Shown piece after piece: positions 30,960-41,587 of a DNA stretch of 64,000 bases. Positions within the stretch are counted from its first letter, which is position 1. Each line of letters starts with the position of its first letter. The translations under genes were made by a program, and so were the position numbers. The notes beneath the pieces are model-generated. The model made no database searches. It was not told where the DNA came from and was given only the letters and a program-made list of their open reading frames with translations. Origin of the DNA: Microglena sp. YARC (taxonomy: Eukaryota; Chlorophyta; Chlorophyceae; Chlamydomonadales; Chlamydomonadaceae); contig CM039463.1 of assembly GCA_022414725.1 (NCBI GenBank), positions 87,375,700 through 87,439,699 of the forward strand, read 5' to 3'.

Positions 30960-31875
30960 CAATGGGGGATAATGATCCCGAAACTTCTCATGTACCCAAA
31001 CATGATTATTCCGATTCTGGAAAACAAAAGATCATAACCAGATTCAAAGGGACGAGGAAGTTCTGAGCTTAGAGAACTGGTTACACATCCGCGCCTTTCG
31101 AACAGCGACCAGTTGGGACCCTGCACACCAGTAGGCTATCCTCCACTATGATAATGGTTTCTAAACTTCTCATGTACCTATATATGATTATTTAGATTCA
31201 GGAAAACAAAAGATCATAACCAGATTCGAAGGGACGAGGAAGTTCTGAGCTTAGAGAACTGGTTACAGATCCGTGCCTTTCGAACGGCGACCAGTTGGGA
31301 CCCTGCACGCCAGTAGGCTATCCTACACCTAGATAATGGTTTCTAAACTTCTTAGGTACCTATATATGATTATATCGATTCAGGAAAACAAAATATCATA
31401 ACCAGAATCGAAGGGACGGGGAAGTTCTGAGCTTAGAGAACTAGTTACAGATCCGCGCCTTTCGAACAGCTACCAGTTGGGACCCTGCACGCCAGTAGGC
31501 TATCCTACACTACGATAATGGTTTCTAAACTTCTTAGGTACCTATATCTGATAAATTAGATTCAGGTAAAAAAAATGTCATAACCAGATTCGAAGGGACG
31601 GGGAAGTTCTGAGCTTAGAGAACTGGTTACAGATCCGCGCCTTTCGAACAGCGCAGATCGGTAACTACTGATTTAAACTCAGAACTTCCTCGTTCCTTCG
31701 AATCTGCTTCTGATCTTTGGTTTTCCTGAATCGGACTGATCACATATAGGTACCTGACAAGTTCAGGGACCATTTTCCTACTGTAGGATAGTTTATGGGG
31801 TTCAGGATCTCAACTGGTTACGGTTTAAACAGCGCAAATCGGTAACTACTGATTTAAACTCAGAACTTCCTTTTT
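30960..31875 (+). repeat. 183-bp tandem array with an inverted copy
   Basis: Four direct units start near 30979, 31162, 31345 and 31527, with landmarks AAACTTCTCATGTACC, GGAAGTTCTGAGCTTAGAGA and CCAGTTGGGACCCTGCAC. From about 31660 an inverted version follows (AACTCAGAACTTCCTCG, then GATCACATATAGGTACCTGA), so array and inverted copy could pair over a long stretch. No coding potential. Confidence 0.85.
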
Positions 31876-31892
31876 GGTGAGTTATGCTTTCA

Positions 31893-32690
31893 TGCCTGAA
31901 CCACCATCATGTAACAACTTAATGAATGCATGTTACTTATCAATAATATCATAATATGGCTTAGCTGAACCTACCCATACTGTAGCCCGATAAGCGCCCT
32001 TGAGGCTGCTTGCTACAGAATGGGCGGGAGATGCGATTTGCCTTGTATGGTATGCCTGAACCACCCTCATGTAACAACTTAATTAATGCATGTTACTTAT
32101 CAATAACATCATAATATGGCTTAGCTGAACCTACCCATACTGTAGCCCGATAAGCGCCCTTGAGGCTGCTTGCTACAGAATGGGCGGGAGAAGCGATTTG
32201 CCTTGTATGGTATGCCTGAACCACCCTCATGTAACAACTTAATGAATGCATGTTACTTATCAATAATATCATAATATGGCTTAGCTGAACCTACCCATAC
32301 TGTAGCCGATAAGCGCCCTTGAGGCTGCTTGCTACAGAATGGGCGGGAGATGCGATTTGCCTTGTATGGTATGCCTGAACCACCCTCATGTAACAACTTA
32401 ATTAATGCATGTTACTTATCAATAATATCATAATATGGCTTAGCTGAACCTACCCATACTGTAGCCCGATAAGCGCCCTTGAGGCTGCTTGCTACAGAAT
32501 GGGCGGGGAGATGCGATTTGCCTTGTATGGTATGCCTGAACCACCCTCATGTAACAACTTAATTAATGCATGTCAGTAATAAAAAATATGGCTTAGCTGC
32601 ACCTGCCCATTATGTAGCCGCATAAGCGCCCTTGAGGCTGCTTGCTACAAAATGGGTGGTCAATGCGTTTAGCCATGTATGCATCCACCA
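31893..32690 (+). repeat. 160-bp tandem array, five units
   Basis: Units start near 31893, 32053, 32213, 32372 and 32533 with TGCCTGAACCACCCTCATGT, and include TATGGCTTAGCTGAACCTAC and CCCTTGAGGCTGCTTGC. The first four are nearly identical, the fifth is diverged. Non-coding. Confidence 0.9.
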
Positions 32691-32950
32691 CCCTCTGCAC
32701 ACACTTAAGTCACCAACATGATAAGTGCAGCACATTCTAAAGCAGCATTATCTTACTCATTCTAATGTTTTTCCCTTGCAGGTCATTCATGAATGCTGGC
32801 TGTTGGGAGCAAGTAAAGGACGAATATGCAGTAGTGGAGCTGCCTGGAAGCTGCCATCATGTGGTGCCAAGCTTAGCCAATGGGATATTAAGGCATGTTA
32901 GTGCCCTGAATATATAGTAGCATGGAGCAGTAATCATAGGGTGACTTTAG

Positions 32951-33042
32951 TTTGGGTTTTGTTTATGAGGGTTTAAAGGTACTGCCTGTCCTTGTTGACC
33001 AGGACAGGCAGTACCTTTAAACCCTCATACAAAAAACCCAAA
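32951..33042. repeat. Long near-perfect hairpin
   Basis: The left arm contains GAGGGTTTAAAGGTACTGCC then TGTCCT; the right arm AGGACAGGCAGTACCTTTAA then ACCCTC. The inner 26 bp match perfectly with an 8-base loop (TGTTGACC), and pairing extends outward with few mismatches to TTTGGGTTTT and AAAAAACCCAAA. The transcript of either strand would fold into a hairpin of about 40 bp. Confidence 0.9.
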
Positions 33043-33234
33043 AAATTTAATTTGAAATTTCAAGCACAGCAGTAGATAGGCCTATTATCCCTTCCACCAC
33101 CTTGGACAATAGCCGGGCCTGGTAGTTGACAATATACAGCCTTCTTGTGCGATACCCACGAGAGCACTGTATTGTATTCATCAATTGTGCGATACCCACA
33201 ACGATGAATACTTTCCCTACAACTGAATTAGACC

Positions 33235-33640
33235 TAACTTCCAGCCAGCTCCATTAGGTTGTACAGCTTCCAGCCATGGGTTGTACAGCTTCCAGCTAGC
33301 TCCTTAGGTTGTAGAACTTCCAGCCAGCTTCAATAGACTTTCACTTTGTGTGACAGGTTGTACAGCTTCTAGCCAGATCCATCAGGTTGTACAGCTTCCA
33401 GCCAGCTGCATTAGGTTGTACAGCTTCTAGCCAGCTCCATTAGGTTGTAGAGCTTCCAGCCAGCTCCATTAGACTTTCACTTGTGTGGCAGGTTGTAAAG
33501 CTTCCACCCAGCTCCATTAGGTTGTACAGCTTCCAGCCAGCTCCATAAGACTTTCACTTTGTGTGCCAGGTTGTATAGCTTCCAGCCAGCTCCATTAGGC
33601 TGTCTCTCTGTATATTAGGTTGTTGTGTAGCTTCGAGCCA
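33235..33640 (+). repeat. 29-bp tandem repeat derived from MITE M1 ends
   Basis: About a dozen units of CTTCCAGCCAGCTCCATTAG plus GTTGTACAG; some units carry an extra ACTTTCACTTTGTGTG spacer. The core CAGCTTCCAGCCAGCTCC is the inner terminal inverted repeat of MITE M1 in the orientation seen at its right end. Confidence 0.8.
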
Positions 33641-33807
33641 GCTAAGCCGTCCTCAGCAGGAAAATTAAATATATGATACCAATTTGTTTTCTGGCATTAT
33701 ATTTGTTTCCTTTCTTGTAAAAGTTTCTTTCCTACCATTGTCCAAAGTGCGAGTACTTAAACACGCACACACACCCTACTTGGGCTGTTTCCAAACTCCT
33801 ACATTCA

Positions 33808-33927
33808 ACTTCAACTTGGTTACATAGCCAGACTTCAACTTGGTTACATAGACAGACTTCAACTTGGTTACGTAGCCAGACTTCAACTTGGTTACATAGC
33901 CAGACTTCAACTTGGTTACATAGCCAG
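33808..33927 (+). repeat. 24-bp tandem repeat, five units
   Basis: Unit ACTTCAACTTGGTTACATAG plus CCAG with almost no variation. The minus strand reads as repeated GYVTKLKS, a by-product of the unit being a multiple of three. Confidence 0.9.
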
Positions 33928-34310
33928 TTGTGACACTTGAGATTACAGCCATCATCTTGCTAGCACCTACACCCCACCCTAGATTTTTGTCTAGCCAATG
34001 AAAGCACAACTAATGTACTACAAGGTACGGATTTGTGCCGTTATCGCTAGGCGCTCGCCCGCCTCGGATTCAAAGCTTCCTACCTCTCGGCAGCCTACAT
34101 ATGGGAGCTTAGCTACATTTCGAAGTGCAATATCTTCGACCACCTTGAATTCCGTTTGATATTGTCTTGATTGACTTCCGTCTGATTCAATGAATAAGCT
34201 GCTTGAATTGAATCACTGATTCAAACTGTTTTCAAGGTACCCTGATTCAAGGGGAAAACCGCTTGATAGGGGTTCATTGATTCAAACCAGTTGATTCAAA
34301 CGATTTCAAA

Positions 34311-34642
34311 GGTCTGCCTAAATACCGACGCCCGTCGTTAGCGCAAGTGAATCTGTCGCGTTCGTTTTCCCAAGGGCGGATGTGCAAACCGAGAACCTCA
34401 GCCGTTTGCTTTTCCATAAGACAACCTGTCGCGCCCGAGTCCGCCAATGTGAGCATTTGCTTCGCTCCTGATCGGGCGTTGAATAGCATATCAGGGGCAG
34501 CAGCAGAGTTGACTTTGTATACCCGATTGGCTCGCGTCATGAGCACGGGGGAAGTATTCGTATTTCGTTGCGCGTGATTGCGACGGATGCACTTCGTTGA
34601 CCGTCTGGCAGCGATTTGTTTTTCGTGAACTTTGGGATCCAA
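34311..34642 (-). CDS. G1 aspartic protease, N-terminal half
   Basis: It contains the catalytic motif LADSGATGC (D-S-G) about 48 residues into the open frame. The reading is cut at 34310 by insertion T1, and the partner half with the LILGSDWM motif resumes at 29254. In gypsy elements the protease lies between Gag and reverse transcriptase and releases the mature proteins. The first part of this frame overlaps the 34537-35247 frame, so a frameshift or start choice between them is unresolved. Confidence 0.8.
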
Positions 34643-35247
34643 TGCCTCCGACCACCAGTGTTTTTTCGACGGGTTTCAACCGGACTGGGGATGCCCTCCT
34701 CAGGTGCGGGGCCAAAGTATACTGCCTTGGTCACGTCGTTGATCGCGTGCCAATCCTTTTTGATTTGGACGGCCTGTTCGGAGTCGGGAGGGTCATACCA
34801 TACTTGGATGGCGACCTTATTCGAAGGTGACCCCTTGGGGCGGGGCTTCATATGGTGATCAAACGATTGATACTCCTTAAATAACTCCATACCTTGGAGG
34901 AGACTGGAGACATGTTTATCGTTACTTGCATTTTTTGGGAGGATGAACATACCGGATGTGTCGAAGGGTGCATCGTTTTTGCACTCCCAATAGTGTTCTA
35001 ACACTGACACGACGTCTTCCGGAATGGGGTGAGCGTATATGAACTCGTTTGCGATGGAGACACGCATGCCAAACTCCGTAGAGAACTTCAGTGGACAAGG
35101 GGACGACAAGGCATTAGTAGAAGTTACATCAATAGTTGGGGTTAAGCCCAAGTTAGAAAATAGTTCCTCTTGAACTTGTAACAAGAGCTCAAGTGGCTTG
35201 ACTACTACTACTTTATCGTCGCTAATTACACGATCCAGGCTTGTCAA
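34537..35247 (-). CDS. G1 Gag-protease connecting region
   Basis: A 236-codon frame between the Gag frames and the protease. No known domain is recognised; it has an aromatic-rich region (EFIYAHPIPEDVVSVLEHYW) and a basic C-terminal part. It is a linker of the Gag-Pol polyprotein by position. Its frame relation to the neighbours suggests frameshift expression or decay. Confidence 0.55.
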   Translation of the reverse strand: MTSLDRVISDDKVVVVKPLELLLQVQEELFSNLGLTPTIDVTSTNALSSPCPLKFSTEFGMRVSIANEFIYAHPIPEDVVSVLEHYWECKNDAPFDTSGMFILPKNASNDKHVSSLLQGMELFKEYQSFDHHMKPRPKGSPSNKVAIQVWYDPPDSEQAVQIKKDWHAINDVTKAVYFGPAPEEGIPSPVETRRKNTGGRRHWIPKFTKNKSLPDGQRSASVAITRNEIRILPPCS

Positions 35248-35265
35248 TACCTGACCGGCCGGTTC

Positions 35266-36486
35266 CTATTCCCAAATCGGGATGGGACCGTTGCCGTCAA
35301 GGGCCCAGTCGGGACACGTAGTCTCATTGAGGGCCGGCCAGTTAGGCAAGTCCCGCGTGCGGCAGCGTCCGTCAGCATTCAGCGACCGCACACATGTCCT
35401 CATGTAGCGGAAACAGAAGAAGCAGCGAGCTCCATTCTGAAGCCAGATGGTCTGCCCGACGCTGACCGATTTGTTCATATGCATGGCGTTTTGACGGTCT
35501 TGACCCGAAAAGTCGGGGGTCCGCGGCCCGCTGGGCTGTGAACGGCCCCGACCAGCACCCTGTCCGTATCCTCCTCGACCACCACGGCCCGCGCCGCGGC
35601 TAATAGAGCCTCTCCCGAACGTGCGATCAGCACCTTGCAAGCTGAGGACCTGCGACCTTGGCGATCCACCCAGCTTGCCGTTGTGCGCCGGCTGCGTCGC
35701 ACTACGTCCTCCACCACCTCGGCCACCGGCCGGGTTGCGACTACTGTTGGCCGCCAGTTTGGGGCTTTTGGCTGGGCGAGAGTTCATCTCCCCGCCGTCG
35801 TCGGTGGTCCTTAGTCCCTGCGAAGAGAAAGAATCAGTGTCAGACTCTGAGGGGGTTGAGTTGGTAAATTGGACGCGATTGAATGCAATGTCCTTACCCG
35901 GGTATTTAGTATCCGCGGGGCGCTTGAATGGATACCTCGACTTCTGATCAGCGTAACCTCCCCTCTGATGGCGATCGTGCTTGTCCGTCAAGGATTTGCC
36001 ACGAGCGGCGACCACTTTCCTCGCCTCGTCCAATTGCAGATAGCGGAACAAATCGTCCATCGTTTCGAACATAGTACCAGACTCGCGCCGAGAGTGTGCA
36101 CCGGCGCGGAGTTCATCGGAGAGTCCTGTACGAAACAAGTTTAACTTCTCGCGATCGGTGTGATCGGGGACTTTGCGAAATTCCGACTTGATGGCGTGGT
36201 AATAATTCTGCAAGGATCGGGTATCTTGGTGGAAAACACCTTCGTGTAGTTTAGTGAGAGCGACGTGTGATTCCGTTAATAGCTCGGGCAGGAGGAGCGA
36301 TTCCGCCCACGATTCCCATGAAATCCAACCCGTCCAACTCATCGCTAGCCCATGCCTCGTCGTAAGTGATGCGGAGTTGGCCAGTGAATGCGCCCGACAG
36401 ATGTGGACGGAACTATGCGCTCGAACGGACCAAGGTAACCGTCGGCGAACTGGAGCTCCATGATCGTGGCCACATTGAATACCCAT
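35266..36486 (-). CDS. G1 Gag, C-terminal frame
   Basis: Residues from about 60 on show a retrotransposon Gag-like helical region (LTKLHEGVFHQDTRSLQNYY, DREKLNLFRTGLSDELRAG, MDDLFRYLQLDEARK). A Gly/Arg-rich nucleic-acid-binding stretch (RGGRGGYG, residues about 300-320) and a Cys-rich end (CFFCFRYMRTC) follow, in place of a standard CCHC knuckle. The first 50 or so residues are probably out of frame, since the upstream frame (37919-36345) overlaps by 142 bases and continues the Gag. Confidence 0.75.
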   Translation of the reverse strand: MGIQCGHDHGAPVRRRLPWSVRAHSSVHICRAHSLANSASLTTRHGLAMSWTGWISWESWAESLLLPELLTESHVALTKLHEGVFHQDTRSLQNYYHAIKSEFRKVPDHTDREKLNLFRTGLSDELRAGAHSRRESGTMFETMDDLFRYLQLDEARKVVAARGKSLTDKHDRHQRGGYADQKSRYPFKRPADTKYPGKDIAFNRVQFTNSTPSESDTDSFSSQGLRTTDDGGEMNSRPAKSPKLAANSSRNPAGGRGGGGRSATQPAHNGKLGGSPRSQVLSLQGADRTFGRGSISRGAGRGGRGGYGQGAGRGRSQPSGPRTPDFSGQDRQNAMHMNKSVSVGQTIWLQNGARCFFCFRYMRTCVRSLNADGRCRTRDLPNWPALNETTCPDWALDGNGPIPIWE

Positions 36487-37919
36487 CGGCGCAACTTAGC
36501 CCTAGTGCATTTGTCCGACAGTTTGTGTTCGATGAGACGTAATTCCTTTCTCATTTCCGTAACACGCTTGGCGAACCCATTGTCGTGATCAGAGTGACGA
36601 GTGGCGCGGTTGGCGGGAGGAGGGGTGATAGGCTGGAGCGAAACGGGCTCACCTGGCGGGCCTTCCGGGGCCAGGTGTGCGTCCGCGCGAACCTGGCGCG
36701 TCGGGGAACGGGTGTCCGCCGGCAGCGTAGCTGCGCGCTTTGCACGAGGTCGAACAGCGGCCGGAGAAGCCACCGTAGGTACTCCGGGCAACGTCGGGGG
36801 CTCGGGCTGAGTAGCCCGAGGAGCGCGCTTCGAGGTCGGTTTGACAGGTGGAACCTGGAGGGGCGAACCTGTGGAATCGGCTAAGTCGTGGTCCGATGAC
36901 GAGTAGTCGGAGACCGAAAAGGGGCCGTCGGGTGGTAAGGGAGCGGCGGTCGGTGCTGTCGGCGGGGAAGGGGTAGCCCCCCGCGGGACCGAACCACGTT
37001 GCATTTTGCCAGTAAGACCACCCGAAGGGGCATAGACGTCGGGGATTCGAAATGGTTCAGGATCAAACGCCGGGGCTACCTGAGCGACAGCTAGTTTATC
37101 AAACAACCCTGAATTCCCCGCAACCCGCACCTGCCTGTCAGGTGCAGGAGGCAACGTCTCGTCCATCTTGTCGTCATTGGCCTCCTCCGCCGGGTAGTGG
37201 GGCTTCAGTTTAGTGCCCTTGAGGGCGGCGTCCTTGTCGGCGATGTCCTTGATGTTCAAAGGCATCATTTCCATCCACTTTTGCTTTCGCATCTTGGATG
37301 CCGTGTACAAACGGGTCATGCTGTCGCGGAGATCATCAACCGCCTGCAGCGATTCCACGATGTTCTCAGGATCGCAGTCCAGGAGGAGCCCGTCAGCGTA
37401 AGCGTTCATATGCGCCGCCAACTTTACGTCGGCATAAGGCGCGACGGGGTGGTCCGCGGAGTGGTAGTAGAGAAGACCATCCGACTTCGCCGCCTTGGCG
37501 TAGGTTGGCGACGCCTTGATCTGGCGACCGCGCAAAAACGCCTGCTTGCGCGCAGAGATGGGGTCCAGAGCGGCGGCGTCGTTCTCATGAGCGGCCTGAG
37601 GAAGCGCATGCTTGCGCCCGACAGTCCTGCCGTTCCCAACCCCATGGAAGGCGGCGCCGCTGGAAGAACCGCCAGGGTCCTCAGTGTCCATCGGCACCGT
37701 CTTGTTGCGCGCCACATTAGAGTGGTGCGCCGCGATCATGGCCATGACATCCGCTTGGGTAATGGCGGCGGTAGAGGCAGCTGCGGGAGCAGCGACTGGG
37801 CGCTTACCGTAGGAGACGTTCTCGCGAGTCAGCTGCGCGACGACCTCAGTCAAGCGAGCGTTCTCAGCGAGAATGGGGGCGATCTCTGCATGGGGGGAAG
37901 GACGTGGCGAGTTAGACAA
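36345..37919 (-). CDS. G1 Gag, N-terminal frame
   Basis: 524 codons. It has a coiled-coil-like start (AEIAPILAENARLTEVVAQL), an Ala-rich region, then a helical segment around VESLQAVDDLRDSMTRLYTA. A long Pro/Ala/Thr-rich disordered part follows, with a C-terminal region (KRVTEMRKELRLIEHKLSD) leading into the Gag core. It overlaps the next frame, so translation would need a frame change near 36360-36486. No enzyme motif. The assignment is by position inside G1. Confidence 0.65.
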   Translation of the reverse strand: MSNSPRPSPHAEIAPILAENARLTEVVAQLTRENVSYGKRPVAAPAAASTAAITQADVMAMIAAHHSNVARNKTVPMDTEDPGGSSSGAAFHGVGNGRTVGRKHALPQAAHENDAAALDPISARKQAFLRGRQIKASPTYAKAAKSDGLLYYHSADHPVAPYADVKLAAHMNAYADGLLLDCDPENIVESLQAVDDLRDSMTRLYTASKMRKQKWMEMMPLNIKDIADKDAALKGTKLKPHYPAEEANDDKMDETLPPAPDRQVRVAGNSGLFDKLAVAQVAPAFDPEPFRIPDVYAPSGGLTGKMQRGSVPRGATPSPPTAPTAAPLPPDGPFSVSDYSSSDHDLADSTGSPLQVPPVKPTSKRAPRATQPEPPTLPGVPTVASPAAVRPRAKRAATLPADTRSPTRQVRADAHLAPEGPPGEPVSLQPITPPPANRATRHSDHDNGFAKRVTEMRKELRLIEHKLSDKCTRAKLRRWVFNVATIMELQFADGYLGPFERIVPSTSVGRIHWPTPHHLRRGMG

Positions 37920-38276
37920 AGCAATGGCGTCGGGTTAGTGGGAAACAGTGTGCGATTCACGGGCAAAACATTGTGAGGTGTACCCAAGGGGGAAGGTGTG
38001 TCCTCAATATGATCAAATGGATTGCAAACCGAGAAAGGCAGGTTGGTTCTATACCCATCAGCAGGCGTCAGACTGCGCTCACCAGATTGAGATTGAGCAA
38101 GGTTGGTCTGCGTAGCCTCGAGCGCGGTCTCCTTACTTAGCCGCTAGCTCTGTGCACAGCGCATCCATAGCGGACTTGGCAGTCGCCGCGGCCAGAGTGA
38201 AAGCGGACTGGAGGTCGCGCAATGCCTTGCGACTGTTAGTCAGATCCCTGCCGAGGAAGTAGTGGCTGTTTAACAG

Positions 38277-38870
38277 CTATTGCCTCTCAGTAGGATCGCC
38301 ATTGGCCAATGCGGCCTCGGTAGCCGCGCTGGAGACGGCGAGGCGCTGCACCAGGTCAGCGATTTCGGCGTCCTTAGCGGAAACCGCCGTCGTAATCTGC
38401 TCGGTAAGGGCCGAGTTGGCGATGGCGGCCTGATCGAGCTGCGCGCGGAGGTGCCCAATTTGCTCCGCCGCGATCAGGTGTCCAGGCATATGCTCATGCC
38501 GCCTGCGCTCCGCGCCAGCTTCCCAGCGAGCACTGAGCTCCTCGGGGCAAGGCTCGGCCAGCGGCGTCGTCGTTGTCGTCGGGGCCATGCCCGCGCGCAT
38601 AGGCGGGGCAGAGGGCGGCGCACCCGAGGGTGCCGCTAGACCATCAAAGCCGGCTACTAGAGGCTGCAGCGTACCCACTGAGACAGAGGGCCGCGCGTCG
38701 GCAGATGCGGACTCATCCAGCGTAGCCCCGAGCTCAGTGTCGGGCTCAGTGTCAGACGACGCCATCCCTTCAGGATTGGTGTCGACCACCAAAATCGTAG
38801 GCTGTTCAGCCGCGTCGTCGTTTACCTTGGTAGTTTTGTGGGATGCCATTCTGCACAGGCAACCGAACAA
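38277..38870 (-). CDS. G1 upstream open frame with coiled coil
   Basis: 197 codons, acidic and Pro/Thr-rich N-terminal two-thirds, then a helical part (AAEQIGHLRAQLDQAAIANS through AEIADLVQRL) with heptad-like leucines. It lies in the leader region between the 5' LTR and Gag. An extra upstream frame is unusual for gypsy elements; it may be a first Gag-like or accessory protein. A second ATG inside the frame (MASHKTTK) is an equally good start. Confidence 0.5.
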   Translation of the reverse strand: MFGCLCRMASHKTTKVNDDAAEQPTILVVDTNPEGMASSDTEPDTELGATLDESASADARPSVSVGTLQPLVAGFDGLAAPSGAPPSAPPMRAGMAPTTTTTPLAEPCPEELSARWEAGAERRRHEHMPGHLIAAEQIGHLRAQLDQAAIANSALTEQITTAVSAKDAEIADLVQRLAVSSAATEAALANGDPTERQ

Positions 38871-40060
38871 GTCAGTAGGCTGGACAGGAATGAGTGGTGG
38901 GCGAGAGGGGGAGAATTACTCGCAAGTTCAAGAGGCCAAAAAAAATTACTGCCACAGGGACTAGTAAATTTTGCGAGCGTAACGAGCTGATAATGCCTCA
39001 AGCGTAACTGTATATGACGCGTTCGTCCAGAATACGATGAGGGATAAAAGCACTGCCAAGGCACGAACCACAGGGCAACCAAAAAGGACAACGACGAACC
39101 GAATTGCGCGACAGGATGAGCAAACGTGCAGGTGGACAGCAACAACAGATGATGCAGCAAGCAGGAAGAGTCGCAGGATAGGCTCGTGAAGTACGCTAAT
39201 TAAAGCAAGTACGGCCTAGGTGGCAAATGGAGCCGATGCTGCCCAATTGATCAAACCCCGCTCACGATGCTCGGGAATGGGGCGTTAGAAGCTATGACCA
39301 AACACTCGGGGAAGTCGACAGATCGCTAAATGCATACGAGCGCAGCGGAATGCACGCGGAACGCACGCGGGGTCCGCGATTAGTCATAGTCCTTTAATGA
39401 CCTGGCACTTCTGACTCTAGCGGTAAGCCCTATACCCGCGTCGCGTGTAGCTCAGAATCCTGAGACATTTCGCCTACATTTAGCCAAGGCGGATTGTCGT
39501 CGAAATGTCTCAGACTTCTGAGATATTTCGACGGCTTCTCGCCATGCACGGCGGCTTGTGCACGGTAATGAGGCGAAATGTTCGGTCTTCTAAGACTTTC
39601 CGCCTGTACTTCGCTTGCAGGGCGGTTTGGGCACGGTGGTCGGAGAGGTCACATTTTCAGGAATATTTTCTAGGAGCATTTCTTAATTACATCAGGATTC
39701 GAGAAGATAGATTACATACATAATAAACTACCGTATGCATCCATTTACTTATTGATCTACCTATATATCTATGTTAGCATCCTTACACATGTACATCCGC
39801 TACATCCCATATATTTCCTCTACATCCATTAACCATAGATAGACAGCGAGCAAAAGACGACGAGCAGCCAAATTGCTGGCTGGAGCCATGTAGCTAATTA
39901 AGTTCAAGTACAAGTATATAGGCAGCCTGCAGGCAGGCAGCTATCCATTTGTCTACTCATGAAGACATACGCCCATATATCCACTAAGTAGAAACGTCCA
40001 AGCAAAGCTATACGTCTATATATCTTCGCTGATTCTATTATATATTTCCATCTTCGGCAG

Positions 40061-41542
40061 TTATAGTTCCTTCGTGGCAGCGATCTTCATCGCAGCTGTA
40101 CCATTTCCATCCATCCTCTTGCCCTGCAAGACATGCAGAGCAGGGCATGCGTTAGAGAGCAAAGAGGGGCAGGGATAATGGAAAGGGGCAGGACGACAGT
40201 GATGAACAAGGGAGGGCAGGCGGTAGATAGCAAAGAGGGGCAGGGATAATGGCAAGGGGCAGGACGACAGTGATAAGCAGAGCAGGGCATGCGATAGAGA
40301 GCAAAGAGGGGCAGTGATAATGGCAAGGGGCAAGACGCCAGTGATGAGCATAGCATAGTAGGTGTTAGGGAGTAAGGAGGGGCTGGGATAATGGCAAGGG
40401 GCAAGACGATAGTGATGAGCAGAGCAGGGTAGGTGTTAGGGACTAAGGAGGGACAGGGATAATGGCAGGAGGTAAGACGGCAGTGATGAACAAGGCAGGG
40501 CAGGCGTTAGAGAGCAAAGAGGGGCAGGGATAATGGCAAGGGGCAAGACGACAGTGATGAACAGAGCAGGGTGGACGTTAGGGAGTAAGGAGGGGCAGGG
40601 ATAATGGCAAGAGGCAAGACATCAGTAATCAACAAGGCAGGGAATGCGATAGAGAGCAAAGAGGGGCAGGGACAATGGCAAGGGGCAAGACGACAGTGAT
40701 GAGCAGAGCAGGGCAGGCGTTAGAGAGCACAAAGGGGCAGGGACAATGGCAAGGGGCAAGACGACAGTGATGAGCAGAGCAGGGTAGGTGTTAGGGAGTA
40801 AGGAGGGGCAGGGATAATGGCAAGAGGCAAGACGGCAGTGATGAACAAGGCAGGGCATTCGATAGAGAGCAAAGAGGGGCAGGGACAATGGCAAGGGGCA
40901 AGACGGCAGTGATGTGCAGAGCAGGGTAGGCGTTAGGGAGTAAGGAGGGGCAGGGATAATGGCAAGAGGCAAGACGGCAGTGATGAACAAGGCAGGGCAT
41001 GCGATAGAGAGCAAAGAGAGGCAGGGATAATTGCAAGGGGTAAGACGACAGTGATGAGCAGAGCAGGGCAGGCGTTTGAGAGCAAAAGGGGCAGGGATAA
41101 TGAGAAAGGACAGGACGACATTAATGGGTAGAGCAGGGCAGGCGTTAGAGAGCAATGTAGGGCAGGGAGCACGGATAGGGGCAGGATGGTGATTAGCAGA
41201 GCATGGCCTGCGTTACAGAGCAATGAAGGGCAGGGAGGACGGCAAGGGGCAGGACAGTGACGTGCAGAGCAGGGTATGCGCTAGAGATCAATGGAGGGCA
41301 GGACATAGACAGAAGCATATTAACGATGCAGTTACAGAGACAATGACAGAGACAATGACACAAACACAGACAGATGCACGTGGGCATTACCTATGCATGA
41401 ATCAAGACACAATTCCCTATGCCACACAACTGTTGCGAAACCGCACCTACAAGCAAGCTTCAGTTATCACTTACGTTGTTGTCTAGCAGCCTCATGTGAC
41501 AGTAGAACATCAGAACTGGGAGGGAAGACAGAGCAATGGTCC
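40061..41542 (-). CDS. Spliced gene end in C2 with satellite intron
   Basis: Exon 41542-41475 (68 bases, after TTTGCAG, before GTAAGTG) and last exon 40123-40061 (after TCTTGCAG) encode the same peptide pair as C1 and C3: LPVLMFHCHMRLLDNN, then GKRMDG and KIAATKEL with a stop. The intron carries about 15 minisatellite units (40145-41210). Function unknown. Confidence 0.5.
40145..41210 (-). repeat. 70-bp minisatellite in the C2 intron
   Basis: Reverse-strand version of the C-family unit (AGGGGCAGGGATAATGGCAA, GGGGCAAGACGACAGTGATG). About 15 units with spacing close to 70 bp. Confidence 0.88.
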
Positions 41543-41587
41543 CTGCAAATACAGAATGCAGGCATAGTTAAATTATGTAGCACCCTT

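Larger units (their letters stand above)
29244..34310. mobile_element. Insertion T1 in the G1 protease, TTTGAAAC-rich ends
   Basis: It splits the G1 aspartic protease. The ends are GTTTGAAACAAAG (left) and GATTTCAAA (right), possibly with a GGTC duplication (29240-29243 and 34311-34314). Both ends are rich in repeated TTTGAAAC, TTGATTCAA and GTTTCAAAC motifs over 150-300 bp, including a direct repeat of GTTTGAAACAAGGTTGGTTG at 29372 and 29468. The inside is mostly tandem arrays and MITE fragments; no transposase is recognisable. Probably a non-autonomous DNA transposon, possibly compound. Confidence 0.5.

Noticed and set aside
30900..33930. A CRISPR array
   Set aside because: Repeats are head-to-tail satellites without unique equal-length spacers, in a eukaryotic genome.
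37197..37976. 259-codon plus-strand frame
   Set aside because: Shadow of the G1 Gag frame on the other strand, kept open by high GC content.
40061..41387. Leu/Pro-rich frames in C2 (similar in C1 and C3) that look like secreted or membrane proteins
   Set aside because: They coincide with the 70-bp minisatellite, which lies inside an intron with good GT and AG borders.
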